The translations under genes and the position numbers were made by a program. From the NCBI GenBank assembly GCA_947646735.1, contig CANTFK010000921.1, forward strand, positions 310,001 to 374,000: DNA of 64,000 nucleotides. The letters are read 5' to 3'. The stretch is from Peronospora farinosa. Taxonomy: Eukaryota > Oomycota > Peronosporomycetes > Peronosporales > Peronosporaceae. Positions 41,978 to 52,932 of this stretch are shown here, piece by piece. The notes beneath the pieces were generated by a model. That model saw only the letters and a program-made list of their open reading frames with translations. It ran no database searches and was not told the DNA's origin. Within the stretch, counting starts at the first letter, position 1. Each line of letters begins with the position of its first letter.

Positions 41978-43120
41978 AATGCGTATTGAGGGGGACAACG
42001 TTTTAGTAATGAGCTTTGAAGAAACTTGGGCGGCAATGTCAGCAGGGAAGTAGCACGAGCGTCGCGTCTAGTGGGGTATCCCAGCTGCAACGACCTTTTT
42101 TCACTACCGAACTTATGCTGGCTGATTCGTGAGCTAAGCTCTAAATAGTCTTGGTATAACGTCGGGGTCGTCAACGAAAGCGTCAGCGCAGTCTGAGAAG
42201 GTCTCCTCATTCGAATTCGTGTTAAAGATAGTCTTGAAAATTGCTGTGAACATTGCCGAGAACGATATCATGTTCTCCTTCGTCAAGCATCGTTTATCTC
42301 CGAAACGTCAAGAGAAACCGCTGCTCCGAACTCCGAGTGTTGTCGTTTCCGGAAGCTAATCGTTAGAATATCTACATGACTCACTGATACTACAAAAAAA
42401 GGTACTAGAGCTGGCGAGTAAGCGTAACTCTTGTTGATCTCCGGTCGGAGGACTTCTTGCTCACATTTAGCACCTGGTAGAACGTACCACTTACTTGGTA
42501 GAGGATGCTGTCACACCAATAGGTAAATCGATGAGACATTGCGTAACTTTTGTGAATATCTCAAAATGGCTCTGCGAAAGTGTGGTGCACGTTTCGCCGT
42601 CGCAAAAGCATTTCGAGAATGCGCTTGCGATGGATCGACATCGACATTTGGATGTGTAGGATGTCTGATTTAACAAAGTCAATAAAGAGCTCTTTGAGAT
42701 AACTAGACAGATTCATTAGTATAACTAGAACAACTCAATCAAGACAAGTTGACAGCGACATGGACCGAAGAGTGGATCATTTCGCTACCTAAAAGAATAA
42801 GTAGGTGTTGACATCGACAATATCACGAATAAGTAGGTACGTATGCAATTCTAGATATTGCATATTGTACGTATGCAATTCTAGATGTTGCATATTGCAT
42901 CCCACTTTGAAACTGCAAATCGCAGCGGAACATGTACGTGATGCTTCACGACTCGCAAGTATCAATAAGCAGTAAGAAAATGTATTGATAAAGCCTTGTA
43001 GACGGCTGCTGGAACCATTAAGCGGGAAAACAGGACCATGAAGGTGACATCACTGTATCCACGGCTTGCCAGCACCAAATCGCCGCTTTCGCACGACTAG
43101 CTTATTTCTTGTCAATGCGT

Positions 43121-43690
43121 TTACTTCGCAAAACCCTTGATCTTGTCCGCCCACGAGTCCGCGGTGTCCTGTACCTTGGACGCCACGTTCGAGATAGTAC
43201 CATTCACGTTCTTTCTAACATCCGAGGCCGTGTCTTGTGCCATGCTTTTGGCATCCGAGACTGTATCCTGCACCTTGCTCCTCGCGTCCGAGGCCGTATC
43301 TTGCACCTTGCTCTTGGCATCCGAAGCCTTGTCCTGCATGTTGTTTTGAGCCTCCGAGGTCTTACCCTTCATCTTGCTTTTGGCGTCCTCCTTCTCATTT
43401 TGTGCGCGGTCTCGCGTCTGACGCGCCTGCGACTTGGCATCGGATGCGAAATCGCCCGCTTGCTCCTTAGTGCGGTCCATCCAGCTGTTGTCATCGTCGC
43501 TCAACTTGCTCTTCGCCTGCTCTTTACGACGCTTCATGGCATGTTGCACACACTGGCGGAAGTCCTGTGTGTCTTGCTTGCAAGTGTCCTGATCGAACGA
43601 TCCGCCCCATAGCTTCTGGAACCAATCACCGTAGCAGGCTTTCACGCGATCCTTCTGCTCGTCACACTCGGCGAATACTTCCATCTTCAT
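43121..43690 (-). CDS. Twin-CX9C protein with 11-mer tail, copy 3
   Basis: The protein is identical to copy 2 as translated, at exactly one unit length (1713 bp) further on. Flanks differ at isolated positions (for example TTTGAAACT against TTCGAAACT near 42908). Near-identity means recent duplication or ongoing gene conversion. The copy number in the genome may differ from the assembly, since such units collapse easily. Confidence 0.85.
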   Translation of the reverse strand: MKMEVFAECDEQKDRVKACYGDWFQKLWGGSFDQDTCKQDTQDFRQCVQHAMKRRKEQAKSKLSDDDNSWMDRTKEQAGDFASDAKSQARQTRDRAQNEKEDAKSKMKGKTSEAQNNMQDKASDAKSKVQDTASDARSKVQDTVSDAKSMAQDTASDVRKNVNGTISNVASKVQDTADSWADKIKGFAK

Positions 43691-44833
43691 AATGCGTATT
43701 GAGGGGGACAACGTTTTAGTAATGAGCTTTGAAGAAACTTGGGCGGCAATGTCAGCAGGGAAGTAGCACGAGCGTCGCGTCTAGTGGGGTATCCCAGCTG
43801 CAACGACCTTTTTTCACTACCGAACTTATGCTGGCTGATTCGTGAGCTAAGCTCTAAATAGTCTTGGTATAACGTCGGGGTCGTCAACGAAAGCGTCAGC
43901 GCAGTCTGAGAAGGTCTCCTCATTTGAATTCGTGTTAAAGATAGTCTTGAAAATTGCTGTGAACATTGCCGAGAACGATATCATGTTCTCCTTCGTCAAG
44001 CATCGTTTATCTCCGAAACGTCAAGAGAAACCGCTGCTCCGAACTCCGAGTGTTGTCGTTTCCGGAAGCTAATCGTTAGAATATCTACATGACTCACTGA
44101 TACTACAAAAAAAGGTACTAGAGCTGGCGAGTAAGCGTAACTCTTGTTGATCTCCGGTCGGAGGACTTCTTGCTCACATTTAGCACCTGGTAGAACGTAC
44201 CACTTACTTGGTAGAGGATGCTGTCACACCAATAGGTAAATCGATGAGACATTGCGTAACTTTTGTGAATATCTCAAAATGGCTCTGCGAAAGTGTGGTG
44301 CACGTTTCGCCGTCGCAAAAGCATTTCGAGAATGCGCTTGCGATGGATCGACATCGACATTTGGATGTGTAGGATGTCTGATTTAACAAAGTCAATAAAG
44401 AGCTCTTTGAGATAACTAGACAGATTCATTAGTATAACTAGAACAACTCAATCAAGACAAGTTGACAGCGACATGGACCGAAGAGTGGATCATTTCGCTA
44501 CCTAAAAGAATAAGTAGGTGTTGACATCGACAATATCACGAATAAGTAGGTACGTATGCAATTCTAGATATTGCATATTGTACGTATGCAATTCTAGATG
44601 TTGCATATTGCATCCCACTTCGAAACTGCAAATCGCAGCGGAACATGTACGTGATGCTTCACGACTCGCAAGTATCAATAAGCAGTAAGAAAATGTATTG
44701 ATAAAGCCTTGTAGACGGCTGCTGGAACCATTAAGCGGGAAAACAGGACCATGAAGGTGACATCACTGTATCCACGGCTTGCCAGCACCAAATCGCCGCT
44801 TTCGCACGACTAGCTTATTTCTTGTCAATGCGT

Positions 44834-45403
44834 TTACTTCGCAAAACCCTTGATCTTGTCCGCCCACGAGTCCGCGGTGTCCTGTACCTTGGACGCCACG
44901 TTCGAGATAGTACCATTCACGTTCTTTCTAACATCCGAGGCCGTGTCTTGTGCCATGCTTTTGGCATCCGAGACTGTATCCTGCACCTTGCTCCTCGCGT
45001 CCGAGGCCGTATCTTGCACCTTGCTCTTGGCATCCGAAGCCTTGTCCTGCATGTTGTTTTGAGCCTCCGAGGTCTTACCCTTCATCTTGCTTTTGGCGTC
45101 CTCCTTCTCATTTTGTGCGCGGTCTCGCGTCTGACGCGCCTGCGACTTGGCATCGGATGCGAAATCGCCCGCTTGCTCCTTAGTGCGGTCCATCCAGCTG
45201 TTGTCATCGTCGCTCAACTTGCTCTTCGCCTGCTCTTTACGACGCTTCATGGCATGTTGCACACACTGGCGGAAGTCCTGTGTGTCTTGCTTGCAAGTGT
45301 CCTGATCGAACGATCCGCCCCATAGCTTCTGGAACCAATCACCGTAGCAGGCTTTCACGCGATCCTTCTGCTCGTCACACTCGGCGAATACTTCCATCTT
45401 CAT
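44834..45403 (-). CDS. Twin-CX9C protein with 11-mer tail, copy 4
   Basis: Identical protein to copies 2 and 3. Together they form three intact, co-oriented genes with complete promoter and 3' flank each, which suggests dosage gain rather than divergence. Confidence 0.85.
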   Translation of the reverse strand: MKMEVFAECDEQKDRVKACYGDWFQKLWGGSFDQDTCKQDTQDFRQCVQHAMKRRKEQAKSKLSDDDNSWMDRTKEQAGDFASDAKSQARQTRDRAQNEKEDAKSKMKGKTSEAQNNMQDKASDAKSKVQDTASDARSKVQDTVSDAKSMAQDTASDVRKNVNGTISNVASKVQDTADSWADKIKGFAK

Positions 45404-46546
45404 AATGCGTATTGAGGGGGACAACGTTTTAGTAATGAGCTTTGAAGAAACTTGGGCGGCAATGTCAGCAGGGAAGTAGCACGAGCGTCGCGTCTAGTGG
45501 GGTATCCCAGCTGCAACGACCTTTTTTCACTACCGAACTTATGCTGGCTGATTCGTGAGCTAAGCTCTAAATAGTCTTGGTATAACGTCGGGGTCGTCAA
45601 CGAAAGCGTCAGCGCAGTCTGAGAAGGTCTCCTCATTTGAATTCGTGTTAAAGATAGTCTTGAAAATTGCTGTGAACATTGCCGAGAACGATATCATGTT
45701 CTCCTTCGTCAAGCATCGTTTATCTCCGAAACGTCAAGAGAAACCGCTGCTCCGAACTCCGAGTGTTGTCGTTTCCGGAAGCTAATCGTTAGAATATCTA
45801 CATGACTCACTGATACTACAAAAAAGGGTACTAGAGCTGGCGAGTAAGCGTAACTCTTGTTGATCTCCGGTCGGAGGACTTCTTGCTCACATTTAGCACC
45901 TGGTAGAACGTACCACTTACTTGGTAGAGGATGCTGTCACACCAATAGGTAAATCGATGAGACATTGCGTAACTTTTGTGAATATCTCAAAATGGCTCTG
46001 CGAAAGTGTGGTGCACGTTTCGCCGTCGCAAAAGCATTTCGAGAATGCGCTTGCGATGGATCGACATCGACATTTGGATGTGTAGGATGTCTGATTTAAC
46101 AAAGTCAATAAAGAGCTCTTTGAGATAACTAGACAGATTCCTTAGTATAACTAGAACAACTCAATCAAGACAAGTTGACAGCGACATGGACCGAAGAGTG
46201 GATCATTTCGCTACCTAAAAGAATAAGTAGGTGTTGACATCGACAATATCACGAATAAGTAGGTACGTATGCAATTCTAGATATTGCATATTGTACGTAT
46301 GCAATTCTAGATGTTGCATATTGCATCCCACTTTGAAACTGCAAATCGCAGCGGAACATGTACGTGATGCTTCACGACTCGCAAGTATCAATAAGCAGTA
46401 AGAAAATGTATTGATAAAGCCTTGTAGACGGCTGCTGGAACCATTAAGCGGGAAAACAGGACCATGAAGGTGACATCACTGTATCCACGGCTTGCCAGCA
46501 CCAAATCGCCGCTTTCGCACGACTAGCTTATTTCTTGTCAATGCGT

Positions 46547-47044
46547 TTACTTCGCAAAACCCTTGATCTTGTCCGCCCACGAGTCCGCGGTGTCCTGTAC
46601 CTTGGACGCCACGTTCGAGATAATACCATTCACGTTCTTTCTAACATCCGAGGCCGTGTCTTGTGCCATGCTTTTGGCATCCGAGACTGTATCCTGCACC
46701 TTGCTCCTCGCGTCCGAGGCCGTATCTTGCACCTTGTTCTTGGCATCTGAAGCCATATCCTGCATGTTGTCTTGAGCTTTCGAGGCCTTATCCTTCAGCT
46801 TGCTCTTGGCGTCTTCCTTCTCATTTTGTGCGCGGTCTCGCGTCTGGCGTGCCTGCGACTTGGCATCGGATGCGAAATCGTTCGCTTTCTCCTTAATGCG
46901 GTCCATACAGCTGTTGTCATCGTCGCTATACTTGCTCGTCGCCTGCTCTTTACGAAGCTTCATGGCATGCTGCCCACACTGGCGGAATTCCCGCCCACGC
47001 TTTATGGCATGCTGCACACACTGGCGGAATACTTCCATTTTCAT
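46547..47044 (-). CDS. CHCH-less family member with 11-mer tail, copy 5
   Basis: 165 residues from ATG 47044. The start MKMEVF is kept, but the next residues are FRQCVQHAIKRGREFRQCGQHAMKLRKEQ: the first CX9C, the DWF loop and the first Cys of the second motif are gone, and the end of the second motif is present twice. The tail is intact (EKANDFASDAKSQARQTRD, KDKASKAQDNMQDMASDAKN…, ending WADKIKGFAK). It can no longer form the twin disulphide fold or use Mia40 import in the usual way. Either a decaying copy or a new tail-only protein. Confidence 0.75.
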   Translation of the reverse strand: MKMEVFRQCVQHAIKRGREFRQCGQHAMKLRKEQATSKYSDDDNSCMDRIKEKANDFASDAKSQARQTRDRAQNEKEDAKSKLKDKASKAQDNMQDMASDAKNKVQDTASDARSKVQDTVSDAKSMAQDTASDVRKNVNGIISNVASKVQDTADSWADKIKGFAK

Positions 47045-47899
47045 AATGTGTATCGAGGAGGACAACGTTTTAGTAATGAGCTTTGAAGAAACTTGGGCGG
47101 CAATGTCAGCAGGAATGCAGCGCGAGCGTCGCGTCTAGTGGGGTATCCCAGCTGCAACGACCTTTTTTCACTACCGAACTAATGCTGGCTGATTCGTGAT
47201 CCAAGCTTTGAGTAGTCTTGGTATAACGTCGGGGTCGTCAAACGAAAGCGTCAGCGTAGTCTGAGAAGGTCTCCTCATTTGAATTCGTGTTAAAGATAGT
47301 CTTGAAAATTGCTGCGAACATTGCTGAGAACGATATCATGTTCTCCTTCGTCAAGCATCGTTTATCTCCGAAACGTCAAGAGAAACCGCTGCTCCGAACT
47401 CCGAGTGTTGTCGTTTCCGGAAGCTAATCGTTAGAATATCTACATGACTCACTGATACTACAAAAAAAGGTACTAGAGCTGGCGAGTAAGCGTAACTCTT
47501 GTTGATCTCCGGTCGGAGGACTTCTTGCTCACATTTAGCACCTGGTAGAACGTACCACTTACTTGGTAGAGGATGCTGTCACACCAATAGGTAAATCGAT
47601 GAGACATTGCGTAACTTTTGTGAATATCTCAAAATGGCTCTGCGAAAGTGTGGTGCACGTTTCGCCGTCGTCTAGCAAAAGCATATGATACTGAACGATG
47701 GCGAAACGATCCCGACGCTATACCAAAACTACTCAAAGCTTGGATCACGAATCAGCCAGCATTAGTTCGGTAGTGAAAAAAGGTCGTTGCAGCTGGGATA
47801 CCCCACTAGACGCGACGCTCGCGCTGCATTCCTGCTGACATTGCCGCCCAAGTTTCTTCAAAGCTCATTACTAAAACGTTGTCCTCCTCGATACACATT

Positions 47900-48493
47900 A
47901 TGAAAATGGAAGTATTCCGCCAGTGTGTGCAGCATGCCATAAAGCGTCGGGAATTCCGCCAGTGTGGGCAGCATGCCATGAAGCTTCGTAAAGAGCAGGC
48001 GACGAGCAAGTATATCGATGATGAATACAGCTGTATGGACCGCATTAAGGAGAAAGCGGATGATTTCGCATCCGATGCCAAGTCGCAGGCACGCCAAACG
48101 CGAGACCACGCACAAAATGAGAAGGAAGACGCCAAGAGCAAGCTGAAGGATAAGGCCTCGAAAGCTCAAGACAACATGCAGGATATGGCTTCAGATGTCA
48201 AGAGCAAGGTGCAAGATACGGCGTCGAACGCGACGAGCAAGGTGCAAGATACGGCCTCGAACGCGACGAGCAAGGTGCAGGATACAGTCTCGGATGCCAA
48301 AAGCATGGCGCAAGACACGGCCTCGAACGCGAGGAGCAAGGTGCAGGATACAGTCTCGGATGCCAAAAGCATGGCGCAAGACACGGCCTCGGATGTTAGA
48401 AAGAACGTGAATGGTACTATCTCGAACGTGGCGTCCAAGGTACAGGACACCGCGGACTCGTGGGCGGACAAGATCAAGGGTTTTGCGAAGTAA
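47900..48493 (+). CDS. CHCH-less family member with extended 11-mer tail, copy 6 (inverted)
   Basis: 197 residues from ATG 47900, divergent to copy 5 and sharing its altered N-terminus (FRQCVQHAIKRREFRQCGQH). The tail is longer than in copy 5: 11-mers TASNATSKVQD are doubled, and the pair TVSDAKSMAQD-TASNARSKVQD is duplicated, adding about three units. Ends WADKIKGFAK like the others. The frame is intact despite the loss of the CHCH half and repeat gain, which hints at coding constraint on the tail. Confidence 0.75.
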   Translation: MKMEVFRQCVQHAIKRREFRQCGQHAMKLRKEQATSKYIDDEYSCMDRIKEKADDFASDAKSQARQTRDHAQNEKEDAKSKLKDKASKAQDNMQDMASDVKSKVQDTASNATSKVQDTASNATSKVQDTVSDAKSMAQDTASNARSKVQDTVSDAKSMAQDTASDVRKNVNGTISNVASKVQDTADSWADKIKGFAK

Positions 48494-48898
48494 ACGCATT
48501 GACAAGAAATAAGCTAGTCGTGCGAAAGCGGCGATTTGGTGCTGGCAAGCCGTGGATACAGTGATGTCACCTTCATGGTCCTGTTTTCCCGCTTAATGGT
48601 TCCAGCAGCCGTCTATAAGGCTTTATCAATACATTTTCTTACTGCTTATTGATACTTGCGAGTCGTGAAGTATCACGTACATGTTCCACTGCGGGATGCA
48701 ATATGTACGTTTCCATACAGTAGTATTGCAATATCAAACGAGCTCAATTATTGCTTATGTATAATTAAATATCCCTCCATATCCGATTCGAAATGCCAAT
48801 CTACCCCAAGACATTCTCGAAATTTCTCCTGCTAGACGACGACGTACGATCAAAAGCCTCAACTCAAAGTCATTTTCAAATATCTTACACGTGTCAAA
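48494..48898 (+). other. Intergenic region between copy 6 and the J-domain gene
   Basis: To about 48700 this is the 3' flank of the tandem unit (plus orientation). 48700-48898 is unique. TCATTTTC at 48870-48877, followed by AAAT and lying 22 bases before the ATG, fits the oomycete initiator consensus YCAYTYY and is the likely transcription start. Confidence 0.45.
48870..48877 (+). promoter_or_regulatory. Putative oomycete initiator (Inr) of the J-domain gene
   Basis: TCATTTTC matches YCAYTYY, the core described for oomycete promoters, at a short distance from the start codon as usual in these genomes. Position-based call only. Confidence 0.4.
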
Positions 48899-50240
48899 AT
48901 GTCTTTTCAATTCCATCGGGTGCGTTTATGGCTCGTCTTGGTCTTTTTCTTGGCATTCTCTATCAAAGCCATGGATCCAACTAAAGACTATTATCAAGTA
49001 CTCGGAGTGAGCAAAAAGTGTTCAGATCGGGAGCTTAAGAAATCGTACCGTCAATTGGCACTCCAATATCATCCGGATAAGGCTGAAAATGCTGAGGAAA
49101 AAGAGACGGCAACGGAAAAGTTTGTAGAGGTTTCTGAAGCCTACGAAGTACTTTCTGACCCAGACAAGCGAAAAGAATACGACGATGCTCGACGGTTTGG
49201 AGCTGGAGCGTGGAGGACAAGGGGGGAGTCAAAGGAAACGAGGTACAAAGGAGAGCATGGCGTCATTTACTAAAATGTTTGAGAGTGTCTTTGGACATAC
49301 TGGCTTTTCGGGTGGTGCTAACGGTTTTGGAGGGGGATTTACTTCTGGAGGTGGACATGGAATGCCAACGGAGTTTCAATTCAGTGGCACAGACGGTTTT
49401 GGTCGTACCAGTGGAGGATTCAAGGGTCGTACACGACTTGAACGACCAACGACATTATACGGAGCCGAGTCATTGGTTAGTACGCTGTCGAAACGAAAGT
49501 TTCCTGGCCCTGATGCAAATTATGAATGGCTGGTGCAATTTTACACAATTGATGCACCCAGTGCCGAGTTTCGTGACGAATATGAAAACATTGCACGTGA
49601 TTTGAAGAACAAGGTACGTGTCGGTGCAGTGAACTGTGAAAAGCATGCAGCTTTTTGCAAGGCCAATGGTATCGAGACGTTTCCTTCGTTTGCTTACGTC
49701 TGGAAAGGTCAATTGACAAAATATAAAGGCAAGATTGATGAGTACCAAGTGTACAATTTTGCTATGGAGAGACACATTGAACGTCTTCAACAGATGCGCG
49801 CTTCTGGCGAGGTTGAAAAGTTGCACGCCGGCAATGAAGCTAAGCTATGCAACGTGGGGAAACAGGCCACGTCTAGTGCCTCATCTCTGTGCGCAGTGTT
49901 TGTCTTGTCTGGTGATAAGAAACAGCGCGAGAAAGAAATGAAGGTGGCAAAGGAAGTTGCAGCTAAGTTTCGTCACTCGAAGGGTCTGAGCATCGCATAC
50001 GTTGATTGGAAGACTCAGCAGAGAATGGTGCACAAGTTGGTAGAGACAGCCGCTGGTCATAGTGATCGACAGCAAAAGCCGGAATTGCTGATCATTCGAA
50101 CGAAGCGGGGGAAGACGCGTGTGGGAATGCACTCGCTAGATGCCGATTTCTCTGCTGACGCATTATCAGCTACCATGGAGCGTGCTGTCGGTGGCGACTT
50201 GTCGATGACAAATTTCAACGATGCTGTGCACTTTCGTTAA
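48899..50240 (+). CDS. ER-type J-domain protein with thioredoxin-like domain (one frameshift)
   Basis: ATG 48899 starts a signal peptide ([17 protein letters not shown], residues 8-24), then a J domain ([23 protein letters not shown] at [20 protein letters not shown]; residues 29-95). A Gly/Phe-rich linker ([20 protein letters not shown]) and a thioredoxin-like domain follow ([47 protein letters not shown]; about residues 190-290). The redox CXXC is missing (TIDAPSAE at that place), so oxidoreductase activity is unlikely. The frame changes at a run of six G at 49220-49226: the J-domain frame would stop at 49273, while the other frame continues to 50240. Removing one G joins them. Likely an Hsp70 co-chaperone in the secretory pathway (DNAJC10/ERdj5- or DNAJC16-like architecture). 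Confidence 0.8.
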
Positions 50241-50893
50241 TGCTGAAGTCTGGTGTCAAGGCGTAAAAACGCCTGATCAATTCATTGAATAAAGTTATCG
50301 TTGATCTTTCTCTGACAGAGTGTTACAGTGCATTGTGCATGGTTGGATACATTTCGCCCGCCAATCTACATGTCGACCAATTCAATTGTGCTGGTAGAGA
50401 TAGCAAATTGTAGTTGCATCATCTCAATATAAGCACGACTACGGGGTAATTTGCTATTCATTCGAATTAGAGAATAAGTCCTGCAAGGAAGAATAGTAGA
50501 AGAAACGCTACATCCAAGATAGCAGCCATTTTCACATGGCGGAACGATTACGCATGCTCAGCCATCGGTGCCTGCATTCCGCATTCTCGGGCGAGTAAAA
50601 CTTACATAAACAAACGCAAAAGATAAACTATCGATCGTAAGAAATTGTAGATATGCTCATGTGGCAAGATACATTGAAGCCTTTGCAAGTTCCAGACAGG
50701 TGTTATGACATGTCGATCTTGACATCAGGATCACATCACAACCCAATCAATACGTCCTACAACTTACGTATATCCACTTGTACGAGAATATATTGCTTAT
50801 AAACGGCTGCAGAAAAGCGAAACTTTTACGGCGGGAAGCAGCCACCGCAAGAGCATATCGCCACGCAACTCGCTTTCATTCTTGTCACAGCGT
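50241..50893. other. Intergenic, no gene seen
   Basis: 653 bases of unique sequence between two genes that converge on it. Short frames only, no repeat shared with the rest of the window. Presumably the 3' flanks of both genes. Confidence 0.5.
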
Positions 50894-51532
50894 CTACTTA
50901 CCAAGCCCCTTAATCTTCTCCGCCCACGAATCCGCAGTGTCCTGCACCTTGGACGCCACGTTCGAAATCGTACCATTCACATTCTTCTTGGCATCCGAAG
51001 CTTTATCTTGCGCCTTGTCACTGGCATCCGAAGCCTTGTCATGGACCTTGTCCCGAGCCTCCGATGCTTTGTCCTGCATCTTGTCCCGAGCCTCCGATGC
51101 TTTACCCTGCATCTTTTCCCGAGCCTCCGAAGCTTTACCCTGCATCTTGTCCCGGGCCTCCGAGGCTTTGCCGTGCATCTTGTCCTGAGCATCCGAGGCT
51201 TTACCCTTCGCTTTTCCCTTGGCGTCATCCTTCTCATATTGTGCACGGTCTCGTGTCTGACGTGCGTGAGACTTGACATCGGATGCAAAATCATCCGCTT
51301 GCTCCTTCGTCCGGTCCATCCAGCTGTTGTCATCATCATTCCACTTGTTCTTGGCCTCTTCCTTACGACGCTTCATGGCATCCTGTACACACTGACGGAA
51401 GTCCAGTGTCTCTTGCTCACAATCGGCCTGATCGAATGAAGAACCACTCCAAAGTTTATGAAACCAATCTCCATAACAGGCTTTCACACGATCCTTTTGC
51501 TCTTCACACTCGGCAAATATTTCCATTTTCAT
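50894..51532 (-). CDS. Twin-CX9C (TRIAP1/Mdm35-like) protein with 11-mer tail, diverged paralogue (copy 7)
   Basis: 212 residues from ATG 51532 (MKMEIFAECEEQKDRVKACY). CX9C motifs at C9/C19 and C38/C48, loop one residue longer than in the array, DWFHKLW kept. The tail has a very regular 11-mer run: KASEARDKMQG, KASEAREKMQG, KASEARDKMQD, KASEARDKVHD, KASDASDKAQD, ending WAEKIKGLGK. It lies outside the tandem array with unrelated flanks. The CHCH half is about 75 percent identical by eye to the array copies. This is probably the older, stable paralogue, and its survival with a different repeat composition argues that both modules are selected. Confidence 0.87.
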   Translation of the reverse strand: MKMEIFAECEEQKDRVKACYGDWFHKLWSGSSFDQADCEQETLDFRQCVQDAMKRRKEEAKNKWNDDDNSWMDRTKEQADDFASDVKSHARQTRDRAQYEKDDAKGKAKGKASDAQDKMHGKASEARDKMQGKASEAREKMQGKASEARDKMQDKASEARDKVHDKASDASDKAQDKASDAKKNVNGTISNVASKVQDTADSWAEKIKGLGK

Positions 51533-51553
51533 CTTGCGTATCACGTAGGACAA

Positions 51554-52932
51554 GTTTTTAATAATGAGCTTTTCAAAGATATTCGAAGAAAATTGGAAAC
51601 AGCGACGTTAAAAATGGGGACACGGCGACAAATGTCGCGCAGGAGTGGCATCCCACAATTATGTAACGGCCGTTTTTGTTAAATACCTCTATGAATGAAT
51701 ACTCGTAGACCTCTATTTTAGAGATCGACACGTATAGTGGCTGATTATGACTTAACTGCTATTGAAAGAAAGAGAAGAGTCGACAGGCTTCTATCACGGA
51801 TAGGGATAGGTGGTTGAACACAATCAGATGGGTTTTTTTTTCATAGCATAAGTAAAGTCTATCAATTTGAAAAAAAAATCCAGGCGGATCTTTTTCACTC
51901 GAAGCGTCGGAAATTTCTTATATACCTCGGACACCGTTACAAACATTTTGGATTCTTCGAAAAATCCAAATTCTCGATGATTATTACTAATCTAGAAAAA
52001 GATAAAAGTAGATTTGGCAAAAAGTCTCCCGTCAATTGACCCAAACTTACGAGCACAAATCCTAGCAAACCGATTTCAGAATGACGCCGAATGCGTCTAG
52101 ACATCAATTTAGTACGTCTTCGCGACGTTATGTCAAACACATATGTGGGTCGAAAGGAACGCAATTGTCTACAAGGGCTGTCACACTTCACCTTCTCAGC
52201 AGCATCGCCAATTTTTGGGCTTTGTGCCTAATGTTGGCTCCAAGCAATTGCCACGAGAAATAGCATAAAACAATTGCGTTACCATAACACATGGTGCCTT
52301 GCTTTATGCTTACATTGAGTTGCTAAAGCGCAATTCTAGTGGGCCACCGAGTTTTACGGTGGCCAGCCACGACATACCGCCGGGCCAAGCGGCGCTGACA
52401 TTTTGGCTTAGGACTTTCCTGAGATCTTGTACATAGTTTTACACCATGCAAATAGACGATCTGAACCGTTCTATCTACTTCTCTAAGTAGTTATTATTCG
52501 CCTGGAACATTCTGTTAGATTTTAGCAATATTGACAATATCAAACACCTAGAATCAAGGTTCGCATTTGAGAGATTCAAGCCGCACGGTAGGCTGAGACG
52601 TCAGCTTCGAATGAATCAAAGATCGAAAAAATGATTACTAACTAGTTTGAAGAAGAGAAACGATTCTTTTTCTGTTATGACAATTTATGGGATGCTTTGT
52701 ATGCGTCTCGATCGATGTCAGCTTTCATGTTTTAGGTGTTTATATAACGCATGGCTTTTTAAGACACGCGCCAGGCATTCTATGTTTAGATTGGAGACAA
52801 AGGTCAAGAATTACAGTGCTGATGTGCAACGCTGTAATCTTAATTACAAAAACATAACGTGTAAAATTGGCAGGTTTCAACCTACGTGCCCAAACATATC
52901 GTGGTGGTGGAAACAGACTGTCTATTTACCGT
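51554..52932. other. Gene-poor stretch, nothing supported
   Basis: Holds the upstream region of copy 7 (51533-51680, similar in layout but not sequence to the array promoters) and unique AT-rich DNA. 52452-52492 (AAATAGACGATCTG…) resembles the LINE 3' tail at 1503 but is too short to be sure. From 52880 the 3' untranslated tail of the LINE fragment begins. Confidence 0.4.

Larger units (their letters stand above)
40896..47680. repeat. Tandem array of a 1713-bp unit, four copies
   Basis: Each unit contains one minus-strand CHCH-family gene with its flanks. Gene ends lie at 41408, 43121, 44834 and 46547, exactly 1713 bp apart. Units 1-3 differ by a handful of bases over their length; unit 4 keeps the flanks but has a changed coding part. 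A plus-strand unit faces the array at 47700-48700, and another displaced one lies at 36093-37521. Confidence 0.95.

Noticed and set aside
49240..49280. A 41-base intron (GTACAAAG…TTTGAG) explaining the frame change in the J-domain gene
   Set aside because: Too short for oomycete introns and without a good acceptor. A single-base change in the G6 run is simpler.
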